Positions 1 to 8,850 are shown, counted from the first letter of the stretch. The stretch is 17,111 nucleotides of DNA from CANHEE01 sp043777755 (GCA_043777755.1 JAYWHK010000320.1:1-17111), one strand, 5' to 3'. Program-made: numbers and translations. Notes: generated by a model not told the origin, from the letters alone.

Positions 1-160
1 ATCTTAGCGTAAACTTAGAGTTGCTTCTAGTATTATGGGGTTAATACATACTAAACTTAATTTTTATAACTTTTTGTCCAACTAATGGGGCGCACTATAT
101 ACTCCGCTTGTCTTAATGATGTATTTCTTAATGAAAATTAAAAAAATGCTGTTAATAACT

Positions 161-196
161 AATCCCGTAGTCGTGCGAATAATCGACTACGGGATT
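161..196. repeat. Perfect 13-bp inverted repeat (hairpin)
   Basis: The arms AATCCCGTAGTCG (161-173) and CGACTACGGGATT (184-196) are exactly complementary around a 10-nt loop. This is much more GC-rich than its surroundings. No T-run follows on either strand, so a classical intrinsic terminator is not well supported. It could end transcription of an unseen upstream gene, or be a copy of a REP-like repeat. It lies about 60 bp upstream of the promoter of the next gene. Confidence 0.7.
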
Positions 197-256
197 GTGA
201 TTTAATATATCAATTTACCTAAACATAAATCTAAGTATTAAAAAAAGTAATCTATT

Positions 257-288
257 TTTTGTAGAGATAATTTATTTTTATATCTTTG
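257..288 (+). promoter_or_regulatory. Bacteroidota-type promoter for the PD-(D/E)XK gene at 293
   Basis: A -33-like TTTTG (257-261) is followed after 19 bp by TATCTTTG (281-288), an exact match to the Bacteroidota -7 consensus TAnnTTTG. The gene's ATG is at 293, only 5 bases past the -7 box. The predicted transcript start would therefore fall on or next to the start codon, giving a leaderless or nearly leaderless mRNA. The motif match is seen directly; its use is inferred. Confidence 0.6.
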
Positions 289-292
289 ATGT

Positions 293-1241
293 ATGAAGAA
301 AAAAAGTACATCAAAACAAGGAAATATATTCGATAAAGTAGTCAAGGAAAACCTTGATGAAGTCTTTATCCCTTTCGTAATCAGTCACTTAGGTATTGAT
401 ATTGCGACTGTTTCAATTGAAACCCTACCCGACAAATTATTCACAACAGAAGAGCGAGAAATGGATTTGCTTCTGAAATTGACGGATAATAAAGGGCGAG
501 TTTTCTTGTTACACGTAGAATTTCAGAGTAAGCCCGATTATGAAATGATTTGGCGAATGATTGAATATCATGGAATGATAACCAGAATATACAAACTGCC
601 AGTCGTTCATATTGTTGTAGATTTGGACGATAGCAATTCCAATATTACAACAGATTTGGACGAAAAATTTGTATTTCAAGGTTTTATAGATAAACGCATT
701 ATTAAAAGACATAATATGTTTTCTAATCCCTGTAATCCCTATATTTTCATTGGTAAATTTAAATATAATAACTTTTTTTAATACGTTTGTCTATAAAATA
801 ATCAAAATACATGATATTGACTATTCTAAAATGATTGCATCTCAGATACCCGCTGAGATAATCTTAGCAATATTAGGTAATTTCGGGAACAAAAAACCCG
901 AAATTATTATTAGAGCTATAGCACAACGCTTGAAAGCGGTTAGTAAAAGCGATGCAGAATTAAAAAAATACGTTGCACAATTGAATGTTTTATCCAGACT
1001 TCGTAACTTGCAAGATTTAATTACTCAAACAATTTCTAAGAATATGCCAATCACATTTGATATCGAAAACGACAGCCTCGTAAAAGAAGGTATTAGTCGA
1101 GTTAATCGCAGAAATGCAGAGCGACTATTAATAATGAATAAATTATCAGTCATTGAGATTTCAATGGTTCTTGACTTGCCCGAAAATATTATTTGGGAAA
1201 TTAAAGAAGAATTAGAAAAACGAAACTCAAAAACGAGATAA
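293..1241 (+). pseudogene. PD-(D/E)XK nuclease/transposase-family (Rpn-like) gene, frameshifted
   Basis: Two overlapping reading frames together encode one protein of about 315 residues. The 5' frame (293-781) has the nuclease core: Asp58 in REMDLLL, then HVEFQ with Glu76 and Gln78, the D...ExQ signature of the recombination-promoting-nuclease/PDDEXK transposase group. It ends at TAA 779-781, directly after a T7 run (773-779). The second frame takes over in the same place and continues with IHDIDY, an AEIILAILGNF segment and a C-terminal helical tail, stopping at 1241. Removing one T gives an uninterrupted reading frame through the T-run. The break could be a true pseudogene, transcriptional slippage on T7, phase variation or a sequencing error. 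Proteins of this family are linked to RecA-independent recombination and to transposon-like spread. It is probably expressed from the promoter at 257-288. Family assignment is fairly sure; whether it is functional is open. Confidence 0.8.
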
Positions 1242-1262
1242 GGAAAATTCGCTAAAACAAAC

Positions 1263-1305
1263 GCACTTCGTCATGCCACCGAAAATAGGCGGCACGGCGA
1301 AGTGC
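1263..1305. repeat. GC-rich interrupted hairpin downstream of the frameshifted nuclease gene
   Basis: The outer stem GCACTTCG (1263-1270) pairs with CGAAGTGC (1298-1305). A 3x3 internal loop follows. The inner stem TGCCACC (1274-1280) pairs with GGCGGCA (1288-1294) with one mismatch, and the loop is GAAAATA. It has no T-tail. It lies 21 bp after the stop codon and stands out in AT-rich DNA. It may be a REP-type palindrome or an RNA 3'-end stabiliser. Confidence 0.6.
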
Positions 1306-1345
1306 AACCAATCTATATTTTTCTTACAAAGTTTAAACTTCATAA

Positions 1346-1392
1346 AAAAAAGCGGAAAAAATTTTGCAATGCAAAACTTTTTCCGCTTTTTT
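1346..1392. terminator. Bidirectional intrinsic terminator between convergent genes
   Basis: A 22-nt left arm (1346-1367) pairs with a 22-nt right arm (1371-1392) with a single mismatch around a 3-nt loop. The stem core is AGCGGAAAAA / TTTTTCCGCT. It starts with an A-run and ends with a T-run, so it has a U-tract on either strand. It sits between the stop of the plus-strand nuclease gene and the stop of the minus-strand gene ending at 1410, as expected for a shared terminator. Confidence 0.85.
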
Positions 1393-1409
1393 ATTTTTAA
1401 AATCCAATT

Positions 1410-4400
1410 TTATCGCAATAATGTTACTTGACCTTTGACAACCAAGACTTTATCTTTAGCTTTGACAGGTGCAAATTTTGCTACATAAATGTACGCATCT
1501 GTTGGACACTCCGAATGACTTGTATCATTATCATTAAAGCCATTCCATGTTTTTGGACTTTTTTCAGTGGCATCGTGGTGAACCCTTACGCCCCATCTGT
1601 TAAAAATCGCCAATTCCGTCATTGTTACATCTTTACCAAAAGGAAGACTTTGGAAAATTTTGTTATTTTCAAAACCAGCCGTCGCATCTTCAGGTGTAAA
1701 TACACTTGGGAAAATAACCTTATAAACCTTTGCAGTATCGTTTGTAAAACAACCATCAGCACTTTTTATTTTTACAGGTATTATTTTCACCGAACCATTA
1801 ATGTCATTAGAAGAAATCTGTATATTTGAACCTGTTATATTTAGATTTGTCCAAGCGGTTCCTCCCAAATCAATGTTCGTTCCAGTGATGCTAATGTTTA
1901 TGTTTTGGTCATTGCCATTTACAATTTGATTTGGGTCATAAGTGAATGTTACACCGCTTGCTTTTGTGCCAGATGTAACAACGGCAGAACCTTTCACAGG
2001 ACAATTACCTAACTTTGAAGTAGCTGTGACCGTAAATGTTCCTACTTGTGAAGCAAAAGCCGTTGAACTTGTCAAATCGGTTAAACCTGGTGCAGCTGTC
2101 CAACTGAATCCAGTGAACTTATCCGCATTGCCTATGGCAACTTTGGCATTTGAGCCAGAACCTTCACAAATTTTTTCTACTGAAAAATTTAATACATCAG
2201 GAGTAACTGAATTTATATCTATTTTTCCTTCTGCATTACACAAACCAATTTTTCCTGTTACTTTGTATGTGCCAAAAGCTGTTGCAATTGGATTAGGACA
2301 ATTAGTACAACTCAATCCCGTAGCTGGTGTCCAAACCAAATTTGTACCATTTGAAACTGTTATTGGAACATTAACAGCTTGGTCTTTACAAATACTAACC
2401 GCAGAAGAAGGTGTAATAACAAACGCTTTTGGTTCTGGCGATATTTTCACTTCTACTTTTGCACTTGTTTTGCACTTTCCTTTATTAGCGGTAATCTTAT
2501 AAATCCCTGCTGCTGTCACTGTTGGGTTTGTACAATTGTTACATGACAATCCAGCGATTGGACTCCACGAAATATTACTATACTTGGAAGCGTCACTAAT
2601 AGAAAGTTCTACTTTATCTACTTGACAAAAATCTCCATTTTTGGTGACTATCAACAACGTATCCGCTTCTTTCACCGTCACCGTATTGCTTGATTTACAA
2701 GTATTTATGATGCCTTCTACGGTGTAAGTACCAAATTTCGTGACTGTTGGATTCGTACAATCTGTACAACTCAGTCCTGCACTTGGCGACCATTTTATGT
2801 TAGAAACGCCCGTACTGGTTATTGTAATTGGAACATTCACAGCTTGCCCTTGACAAACTTCTGTCTGAGTCGGTGTCAAATTCAAAGGTTTGTTTTTTGA
2901 TGAAATCGTAACCTTTGCTCTTGCAGGGCATTTTCCTTGTACTTCACCTGTAAATGTATAAGTTCCAGCCGAAGTAGCGATTGGATTTGGACAATCCGCA
3001 CAGCTCAATCCTGTCGCAGGCTCCCATTTGAGTTTGGTATAATCTTTTGCATTTGTGATGTTGAGTTGAACTTTTTCACCATCACAAATTGCTGTATCTT
3101 TTAATCCTGTTGGTGGAATTATTGGTATTACAGTTGCTTTGAAAGTATCTCGTCTGATACAAACACCGTTTTTAATCGTGCGGATATAATTACCACTTTT
3201 ATTTGTAATGAACAATAAATTGACATTCGTCAAAGGCGAAATAGCAGACTTCACAGGCTCTTCCCATTGGAAAGTTGCCTTTGGATATTGCGGTTTTAAG
3301 ATAGAATTAGAGTACAACAAAACGGTATCTCCTTGACAATATGGTTGGTCTGGCTTGATTGCCATGATTTCCAAACCATCTGGCAAAGAATCTTTAATGA
3401 CAAAAACGGAATCTTTTGCCAAACAACCACTTCCGTTAAATTCAGCAAAAATCCAACCTGTTTTCAAAACATTCACTTTTGTTGTGAAAGCTGAAGGTGT
3501 TGAAAATTGAGCCGTTTTTGAAGTCCATTTAAAATTTGTACCGTTAGGAACACCGCTTGCCGTAGCTGTTAATTTTATTGAATCTCCTTTGCATATTTTT
3601 AAAGTATCAGCACCTAAAATTTTGACATTGTTCGTTTTTACAGTAACGACTACGGTATCTTTAGCCGTACAAGTGCCGTTTGCATTTGTACCTGTCAAAA
3701 TATAAGTAGTTGTTTTTGTTGGCGTTGCGATGGCATTGCTAATATTAGGATTGTTAAGACCTTCTTTTGGTGTCCATTCAAAATCAGAACTTGAAAAAGT
3801 CTGGCTTGCCAGTTGAACTTTAAAACCTTCACAAACAGTGGTATCTTCTGCAACAAAAAATGGCATACCTATAAAATTCACCGTAATTGGAATTGTATCG
3901 CCAGCGACACAGCCGCCTTTTTCAGTTGTTACATACACCAATGTACTAAACGTACTTGTTACTTTTACAGTTTGTTTTGTTGGATTATCAAAATTAACAA
4001 AAGTCGGCCCCCAAGTAATATTGCCATTGTTGGTATTGTTCACCGCTTTCAAGATAATGGGCGTGCCTTCACAAACTTCAGTATCGGTCAATGCTTCGAT
4101 TTTCACATTTGGGTCAAAAACGTTTATAAAAGCAGAATCCTTTGCAAAACAAGTTCCAATCTGACCAATTACATAAATGTATTGGCTTTTAGTAGTTTTA
4201 ATGATAGGGTCTGCAATTTTAGGATTGTTCACAATAGATGCAGGTGACCATGTGTAGAAAGTTGCGCCAGTTGCTTCGATTTGCTTCGGTTCTCCATTGG
4301 CACAAACAATAATTGTATCTAATCCAGCTTCAATTTTCACATCTAATTGGTCTGTCAAACGAATTGATTTTGTGACTAAATCAACACTACCACAACCAAA

Positions 4401-6317
4401 ATCACGAGAAAGCGTAATGTTAATTGTTTCTATTCCTTCTGCAAGATTATCAGCAATCGCTAAGATTGGAAAAGTCAATTCGGAAGTACCCGCTGGAAAG
4501 GTAATTGCATTTGGCATACCCAATGTATAATCAACATCTTTCGTTGCTGTACCAGTGATTTTCACCGCAAAAGTAGTTGCTTGCGGTAAAGGCTTGTACA
4601 ATGCAATTTTGATTTTATCATTGACACCAGAACATTTTTCATTCAAATAATCTATTTTATTAGGAGATAAATATGTTATTTCGGGTGTAGCACCTTTGAT
4701 TTCAGAAACAAAAACGCCAGAATCATAAGCATTGTCAATTCTATCTGCTACTGCCATTTTTAAGCGATATGTCTTGCAAGGTGTGACGCTTGCACGAGCT
4801 GTTAGGCTTTTTTTAATACCTAATTTGTCAGAAGTCAAACCATCATAAGTAACGCTTTTTCCTTTGAAATTATCTCTATAATATTGCCAATTGATGTTTG
4901 TATTGACGCTATTGATAGCCACAGGATCATTCGTACCTGGAATAACTGCCATATTTTTCTTACCATTCAAGCCTGGATCGCCTACGATTCCTGGTCCTGA
5001 AATAAAGAACGCAAAGATGTCATTAAATCCACTTGATGGATCAGCTCCAACAAACTCTGGATACTCTTCCGAACCAAAAATATATTCAAAATTAATTTCG
5101 TCCGTACTTGCAAAAACATCAAACTCTACAACGCAAGCATCTTTTGACTTTTGCGAAGAGAGTAAATCCAAATCCGCATCAGCATAAGTTATCCCTGTTA
5201 GTATTTCGATATTGGTTGTCGTTGATGTAGCATTATTGATTTTACCAGCATCGCTTGCTCTACCCGAAGATAAAATCAAGCCTTTTCCTAAACCTAAGTC
5301 CGTATTTACGCCAGCTGTAAAAGTACTATACGCTAATTTATTACAAATAATAGTGTCTAACTTTACCAATGCGCCATTTGCCGAAACACTGTTAATGATG
5401 TCTTGCGGTGTTGCATTCGCACTCACTTTTATAGGTACAATTGGGTTACACTCGTCAGGACTACATTGCCATTTCATTTCAAAACCTTCGAAAGCAACAT
5501 CGTTGTCTGACTTGAAAGTAATTGTAGCACAACCGCTTTTTGCATACAAAGACAAGGCTACGGCTCCAGCATTATTGCCTTCGCTTTCAGCACCTATCAA
5601 TTTTGCTAAAATAGGAGAACTCGTTGTATTTCCATCATAGATAGTGATTTCATCACCCGCTTTGTCTATGTTATAATAAGTAAAATCTAATTTTATACAA
5701 GCACTTGGGTCGGAAGGGCAAATCTTGAAAATATGATTTTCATTTGATTTATAATTGGAACTTGGACCACCTGTATCATACAAAAAACCAGAACATAAGT
5801 TACTTGAACCTTGGTCAATCGTCAAACTTTTTACTTCAGTTACACAAACCGTAAAATCGCCTTCGCCAGCATTGTCAGAAACACGCAACCAATAGTTTTC
5901 GCCTGGCGTTAAATCGTCAGTAATGTTAAACGTAAATTCTCCGCTTGACACCGTAACCGAATCAATACAAACTCGAATCAGATTGTCTTTGCCACAACCG
6001 CCACGGTACATATTAATGTTCGGGCTTTTGATGCCATTGCTCGCAGCTGCTTTTACCGAGATGGTGTATTGAAAAATCGTGTCGCTTGCTACAAACTTAA
6101 ACCAAACATCGTGATTGACATTGCCTTCTTGAGGACAAAAAGGATTGTTGTTTGTTCCAATGTCTGTTTTGGTCGCATTTTTATTGTTGTAAATGGTTGT
6201 TTTACAAGAAGGTGCAATGCCAAAATCAACAGCGTTTTCACAATTGTCATTGCTTGGAGCTTGTCCTAAAACAAACAATGATTGAAGAAGTAGAAATAAA
6301 GTAAATAGCTTTTTCAT
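1410..6317 (-). CDS. Large secreted surface protein: CUB, choice-of-anchor L, Ig-like repeats, T9SS type B sorting domain
   Basis: 1635 residues with an ATG start. Residues 1-19 are a signal peptide (MKKLFTLFLLL...VLGQ). Residues 22-165 form a Cys-containing beta domain, and about 174-285 resemble a CUB domain (GDEITIYDG, GFEMKWQC). About 300-540 match the choice-of-anchor L domain (ILSSG, EFDVF, YIFGSEEYPEF, NDIFAFFISGPG). About 560-655 look Calx-beta-like (DVDY...GIETINITLS). From about 660 to 1530 there are Ig/PKD-like repeats, four of which carry the motif GLSCxxCxNP (residues 1102, 1190, 1255, 1332). The last 101 residues (1534-1635; FPSVFTP, FNRWG, WNG, AYIYV) are the gliding-motility-associated C-terminal domain, the type B T9SS sorting signal. 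The protein should be exported by Sec, cross the outer membrane by T9SS and stay on or leave the cell surface. Its ligand is unknown; adhesin-like is the best guess. No catalytic domain was recognised. Confidence 0.9.
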   Translation of the reverse strand: MKKLFTLFLLLQSLFVLGQAPSNDNCENAVDFGIAPSCKTTIYNNKNATKTDIGTNNNPFCPQEGNVNHDVWFKFVASDTIFQYTISVKAAASNGIKSPNINMYRGGCGKDNLIRVCIDSVTVSSGEFTFNITDDLTPGENYWLRVSDNAGEGDFTVCVTEVKSLTIDQGSSNLCSGFLYDTGGPSSNYKSNENHIFKICPSDPSACIKLDFTYYNIDKAGDEITIYDGNTTSSPILAKLIGAESEGNNAGAVALSLYAKSGCATITFKSDNDVAFEGFEMKWQCSPDECNPIVPIKVSANATPQDIINSVSANGALVKLDTIICNKLAYSTFTAGVNTDLGLGKGLILSSGRASDAGKINNATSTTTNIEILTGITYADADLDLLSSQKSKDACVVEFDVFASTDEINFEYIFGSEEYPEFVGADPSSGFNDIFAFFISGPGIVGDPGLNGKKNMAVIPGTNDPVAINSVNTNINWQYYRDNFKGKSVTYDGLTSDKLGIKKSLTARASVTPCKTYRLKMAVADRIDNAYDSGVFVSEIKGATPEITYLSPNKIDYLNEKCSGVNDKIKIALYKPLPQATTFAVKITGTATKDVDYTLGMPNAITFPAGTSELTFPILAIADNLAEGIETINITLSRDFGCGSVDLVTKSIRLTDQLDVKIEAGLDTIIVCANGEPKQIEATGATFYTWSPASIVNNPKIADPIIKTTKSQYIYVIGQIGTCFAKDSAFINVFDPNVKIEALTDTEVCEGTPIILKAVNNTNNGNITWGPTFVNFDNPTKQTVKVTSTFSTLVYVTTEKGGCVAGDTIPITVNFIGMPFFVAEDTTVCEGFKVQLASQTFSSSDFEWTPKEGLNNPNISNAIATPTKTTTYILTGTNANGTCTAKDTVVVTVKTNNVKILGADTLKICKGDSIKLTATASGVPNGTNFKWTSKTAQFSTPSAFTTKVNVLKTGWIFAEFNGSGCLAKDSVFVIKDSLPDGLEIMAIKPDQPYCQGDTVLLYSNSILKPQYPKATFQWEEPVKSAISPLTNVNLLFITNKSGNYIRTIKNGVCIRRDTFKATVIPIIPPTGLKDTAICDGEKVQLNITNAKDYTKLKWEPATGLSCADCPNPIATSAGTYTFTGEVQGKCPARAKVTISSKNKPLNLTPTQTEVCQGQAVNVPITITSTGVSNIKWSPSAGLSCTDCTNPTVTKFGTYTVEGIINTCKSSNTVTVKEADTLLIVTKNGDFCQVDKVELSISDASKYSNISWSPIAGLSCNNCTNPTVTAAGIYKITANKGKCKTSAKVEVKISPEPKAFVITPSSAVSICKDQAVNVPITVSNGTNLVWTPATGLSCTNCPNPIATAFGTYKVTGKIGLCNAEGKIDINSVTPDVLNFSVEKICEGSGSNAKVAIGNADKFTGFSWTAAPGLTDLTSSTAFASQVGTFTVTATSKLGNCPVKGSAVVTSGTKASGVTFTYDPNQIVNGNDQNINISITGTNIDLGGTAWTNLNITGSNIQISSNDINGSVKIIPVKIKSADGCFTNDTAKVYKVIFPSVFTPEDATAGFENNKIFQSLPFGKDVTMTELAIFNRWGVRVHHDATEKSPKTWNGFNDNDTSHSECPTDAYIYVAKFAPVKAKDKVLVVKGQVTLLR
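2208..3110 (-). repeat. Four cysteine-bearing Ig-like repeat units within the secreted protein
   Basis: Residues about 1070-1370 contain four units that share a Cys (AICDG, EVCQG, FCQVD or SICKD), then W-x-P-x-x-GLSCxxCxNP and a GTY/GIY strand. The GLSC positions are residues 1102, 1190, 1255 and 1332, so the spacing is 65 to 88 residues. The matching DNA is clearly related between units (for example around 2290, 2530, 2760 and 2990), so the units arose by internal duplication. The SCxxC pairs could form disulfides after export. Confidence 0.8.
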
Positions 6318-6495
6318 ATAATGTAGATATGGTTTTTGTAATTTTCATATAAAAGGTAAAAGTAATAATGTTTTTTTAGGAAAAAAATGAAATTACGAAA
6401 AAATAGATGTAAATATAAAAAAAAGTTACAGCACTCATTTAAAATAGTGATTTTTTAAGTTAAAAGTTTTTATAAAATAATTTTTACAAAAAAAA

Positions 6496-6525
6496 GCAGT
6501 GAACAATATGTCAATTGTTCACTGC
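6496..6525 (-). terminator. Intrinsic terminator for the FN3 protein gene
   Basis: A perfect 12-bp stem: GCAGTGAACAAT (6496-6507) with ATTGTTCACTGC (6514-6525), loop ATGTCA. On the minus strand the stem is followed by eight T residues (the A-run at 6488-6495). It lies 30 bp after the stop codon of the minus-strand gene ending at 6555, and upstream of the next minus-strand gene. The two secreted-protein genes are therefore probably separate transcription units. Confidence 0.85.
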
Positions 6526-6554
6526 CTTTTAGTAATTTTTTTTGTAAAAAAATA

Positions 6555-8399
6555 TTATTGTACCATCAAACGTTTTGTATCTGTTTTGTCACCGATTTTT
6601 ACTTTTACAAAATAATAACCAGCAGCCAAATCATTGGTGTCAATTTGGCGAGTTTCGCCAGCATTAACTGAAATTGATTTCACTACAGAACCTAAAACAT
6701 TGACAATCATCAAGTTGCCTTCTCCTTCTTTACCATTCAAAACGATATTTACTTCGCCATGAGAAGGATTCGGATAAATCGCACGAATCAAATCAGATGA
6801 AGATAAAACACTGTTGCTGCTATTGTTGTTCGCAACTTTTTCACTGATGTTAGACTTCATTTTGAAATCAGTGTATTTTGACCATTCGCTTGAACCTGCC
6901 GTACAAATCGTTTTCACTTTGAATTTGTAAGATTTTCCAGCTGAAAAATTATCAACAATAATCGTTGGAATTTTGCTTGTCAATTTGATAATTGGAGCTG
7001 CCGTAGTTCCTGTAGTCGCAATTTCTTCGATTTCGATTTCGTAGCTTACAGCATTTTTAGCAACATTCCATGACAATTGAGCCGTAGTTGTGTTAAATGC
7101 TTTTACAGATAAACCTGTTGGCGTAGAACAAGTTGTTGTTGAAGGCGGATCAACAACTTTCTTTTTTGTGGTAAAAGATGTTCCTTTTGACCATTCTCCA
7201 ATACCATTTGAGCAAATTGCTTTGATTTTTACACTGTAAAATCCATTACCATTCAAGCCACTTGCCGTTACGCTTGCATTGATAGAGGTCAAAGTTAATT
7301 TGAAGCCAAGGCTATCAGTTACTTCGATTTCGTAAGATTTCGCACCTGTAATAGATTTCCAAGCAATCAATGCAGTGACCGAATCCTTAACCAAAACCTT
7401 GATTTCTTTGATTGTACCACAACCCGAAGTAGGAGGCGTAACTATTGTCTTTTTGATAGTAAAAGCAGAAGTTTTTGACCAATCACCATTGCCACTTGCA
7501 CAAATTGCTCTAACTTTGTAAGTATAAACACCAGCACCAGGCAACAAATCAGCCAACAAAGTTGTTGCTGTTCCTACTGATTTGTATGTTTTTGTAAAAG
7601 CATTTGCACCACTTACCGTTACTTCGTAAGAGATTGCGCCACTTACCGTATTCCATTTGATGGTTGCCGAAGTAGAATCTTTTTGAGATGCTGCAATTTC
7701 TTTCACTTGACCACAACCACTTGTAGGTGTAGAAACGCCTTTTGTTTCGAAGGTAAATGCAGTAGAATTTCCACCACCACTTGGGCAAATTGCTTGGATT
7801 TTTACTAAATATTTACTTTTTGCCGTTAAAGCTGTCAATTTGAACGTATTACTCGTAGCTGTAAAATTGTTCACAACTGCTTGTATACTAATTTGTTGCA
7901 CTGTAATTTTGTAGCTTGTCGCTCCAGTTACCGCTGTCCAATTCAACGTACCAGAAGTTCCCAATGAATCCGAAGTGAACTTCAAATCTTTTATTGAACC
8001 ACAGCCATTTGTTCCGCCAGTGCCTGTATTGTCTTTTGAGGTAGTAAATTCGCCTAATTTTGACAATTCAGAGCTTGTTCCATCTGTGCAATTTGTTTTG
8101 ACAGTATAAGAATAAGTTGTACCCGCAGTTAATTTATCAACGGTCTGCTTGAGAATGGTCAATCCTTTGTATTCAAAATTAATTGGCACTAATGGGATTG
8201 GGTTCACTTGAGATACTACCAAATCGTAGCTTTTAGCTCCGCTTACAGTACTCCAATAAACTAAAGCACTCGTTGAGGAAACAACGCTGGATTTGATGTC
8301 TTTTACGGTGCTGCATTGCGCAAATGCACTTGAAGAAGACGTTAGGATTAGGGACGTTAGCAAAAGATTTGCTAATAAAATCGTAAAGATTTTTTTCAT
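6555..8399 (-). CDS. Secreted fibronectin type III repeat protein with T9SS type A sorting domain
   Basis: The best start is the ATG at 8399 (MKKIFTILL), giving 614 residues; an in-frame TTG two codons upstream is less likely. The signal peptide runs to about residue 27 (SSSAFA, then QC). Five FN3 domains follow, at about 29-121, 132-220, 228-316, 326-412 and 423-514. Each begins with a Cys-containing strand (CGxIKEI or CSTPTGL), then a W and GAxSYxI/V, and ends with a C-x-x-G motif. They are joined by short Gly/Thr/Pro-rich linkers. Residues about 533-614 (YPNPSHGEVNI, LxxGYYFVKV, KRLMVQ) are a type A T9SS sorting domain, normally removed after export. The product is likely a cell-surface or released binding protein; no enzyme domain is visible. 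The repeats point to internal duplication. It is followed by its own terminator at 6496-6525. The function beyond binding is unknown. Confidence 0.9.
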   Translation of the reverse strand: MKKIFTILLANLLLTSLILTSSSSAFAQCSTVKDIKSSVVSSTSALVYWSTVSGAKSYDLVVSQVNPIPLVPINFEYKGLTILKQTVDKLTAGTTYSYTVKTNCTDGTSSELSKLGEFTTSKDNTGTGGTNGCGSIKDLKFTSDSLGTSGTLNWTAVTGATSYKITVQQISIQAVVNNFTATSNTFKLTALTAKSKYLVKIQAICPSGGGNSTAFTFETKGVSTPTSGCGQVKEIAASQKDSTSATIKWNTVSGAISYEVTVSGANAFTKTYKSVGTATTLLADLLPGAGVYTYKVRAICASGNGDWSKTSAFTIKKTIVTPPTSGCGTIKEIKVLVKDSVTALIAWKSITGAKSYEIEVTDSLGFKLTLTSINASVTASGLNGNGFYSVKIKAICSNGIGEWSKGTSFTTKKKVVDPPSTTTCSTPTGLSVKAFNTTTAQLSWNVAKNAVSYEIEIEEIATTGTTAAPIIKLTSKIPTIIVDNFSAGKSYKFKVKTICTAGSSEWSKYTDFKMKSNISEKVANNNSSNSVLSSSDLIRAIYPNPSHGEVNIVLNGKEGEGNLMIVNVLGSVVKSISVNAGETRQIDTNDLAAGYYFVKVKIGDKTDTKRLMVQ

Positions 8400-8850
8400 G
8401 TTCAATGAAGATTTTAATTAAAAAAATGGAATTTAGGACGATTAATGGAATGTAAAATGTAAAAGTCTAAATTTAAAATTCAAAAATCCTGTTAATCAGC
8501 AACTTATGAGTTAAAACTGTGGCATTTACTTTTACATTTCACTTAATAAAACCGCTTTCTGGTTCGTTGTTTTTATATACAAGCATTAAACGTTAATGGT
8601 TGCATGAATGTTAAAAATTTAATTTTTTGTAAAACTTAGCGTATTTTTTTAACACTAATTTTCTCTAATTTTACTAATTTACACCAATCGTGATGTTGAA
8701 AATTAAATCTAATTTCACTAATTTAATTAAAACTCTGTTTTAATTTTACATATAGCTGAGTTATTGCAAAAGTTTTATACTAAAATTATTGAAAAAAAAG
8801 CAAAATATATCAAAAAGTGTTTTATCTTGCATTATCAAATCATAATTTAT
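8400..8850. other. Divergent AT-rich intergenic region with phased CTAATTT words
   Basis: About 450 bp with no supported gene lie between the minus-strand FN3 gene and the plus-strand MltA gene, so promoters for both should be here. No exact TAnnTTTG box with a spaced TTG was found on either strand. Visible structure: CTAATTT occurs at 8655, 8665, 8674, 8709 and 8718, mostly spaced 9-10 bp apart. A 12-bp inverted repeat AAATGTAAAAGT (8455-8466) / ACTTTTACATTT (8528-8539) lies nearer the FN3 gene. A near-miss TATCTTGC (8824-8831) precedes the MltA start. Confidence 0.5.

Noticed and set aside
1942..2502. Open plus-strand frame of 186 codons opposite the Ig-like repeats
   Set aside because: It is antisense to a gene with clear domains, and its openness follows from the repeat composition. 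No known domain or start signal was seen.
8455..8539. 12-bp inverted repeat AAATGTAAAAGT / ACTTTTACATTT as a hairpin terminator or operator
   Set aside because: The arms are 61 nt apart and AT-rich, with no T-run; reported only as a note in the intergenic entry.
8764..8850. N-terminal extension of MltA from a TTG codon
   Set aside because: The extra 29 residues (QKFYTKIIEKKAKYIKK...) precede the membrane anchor and look like translated AT-rich spacer; the ATG at 8851 gives a normal anchor-first protein.
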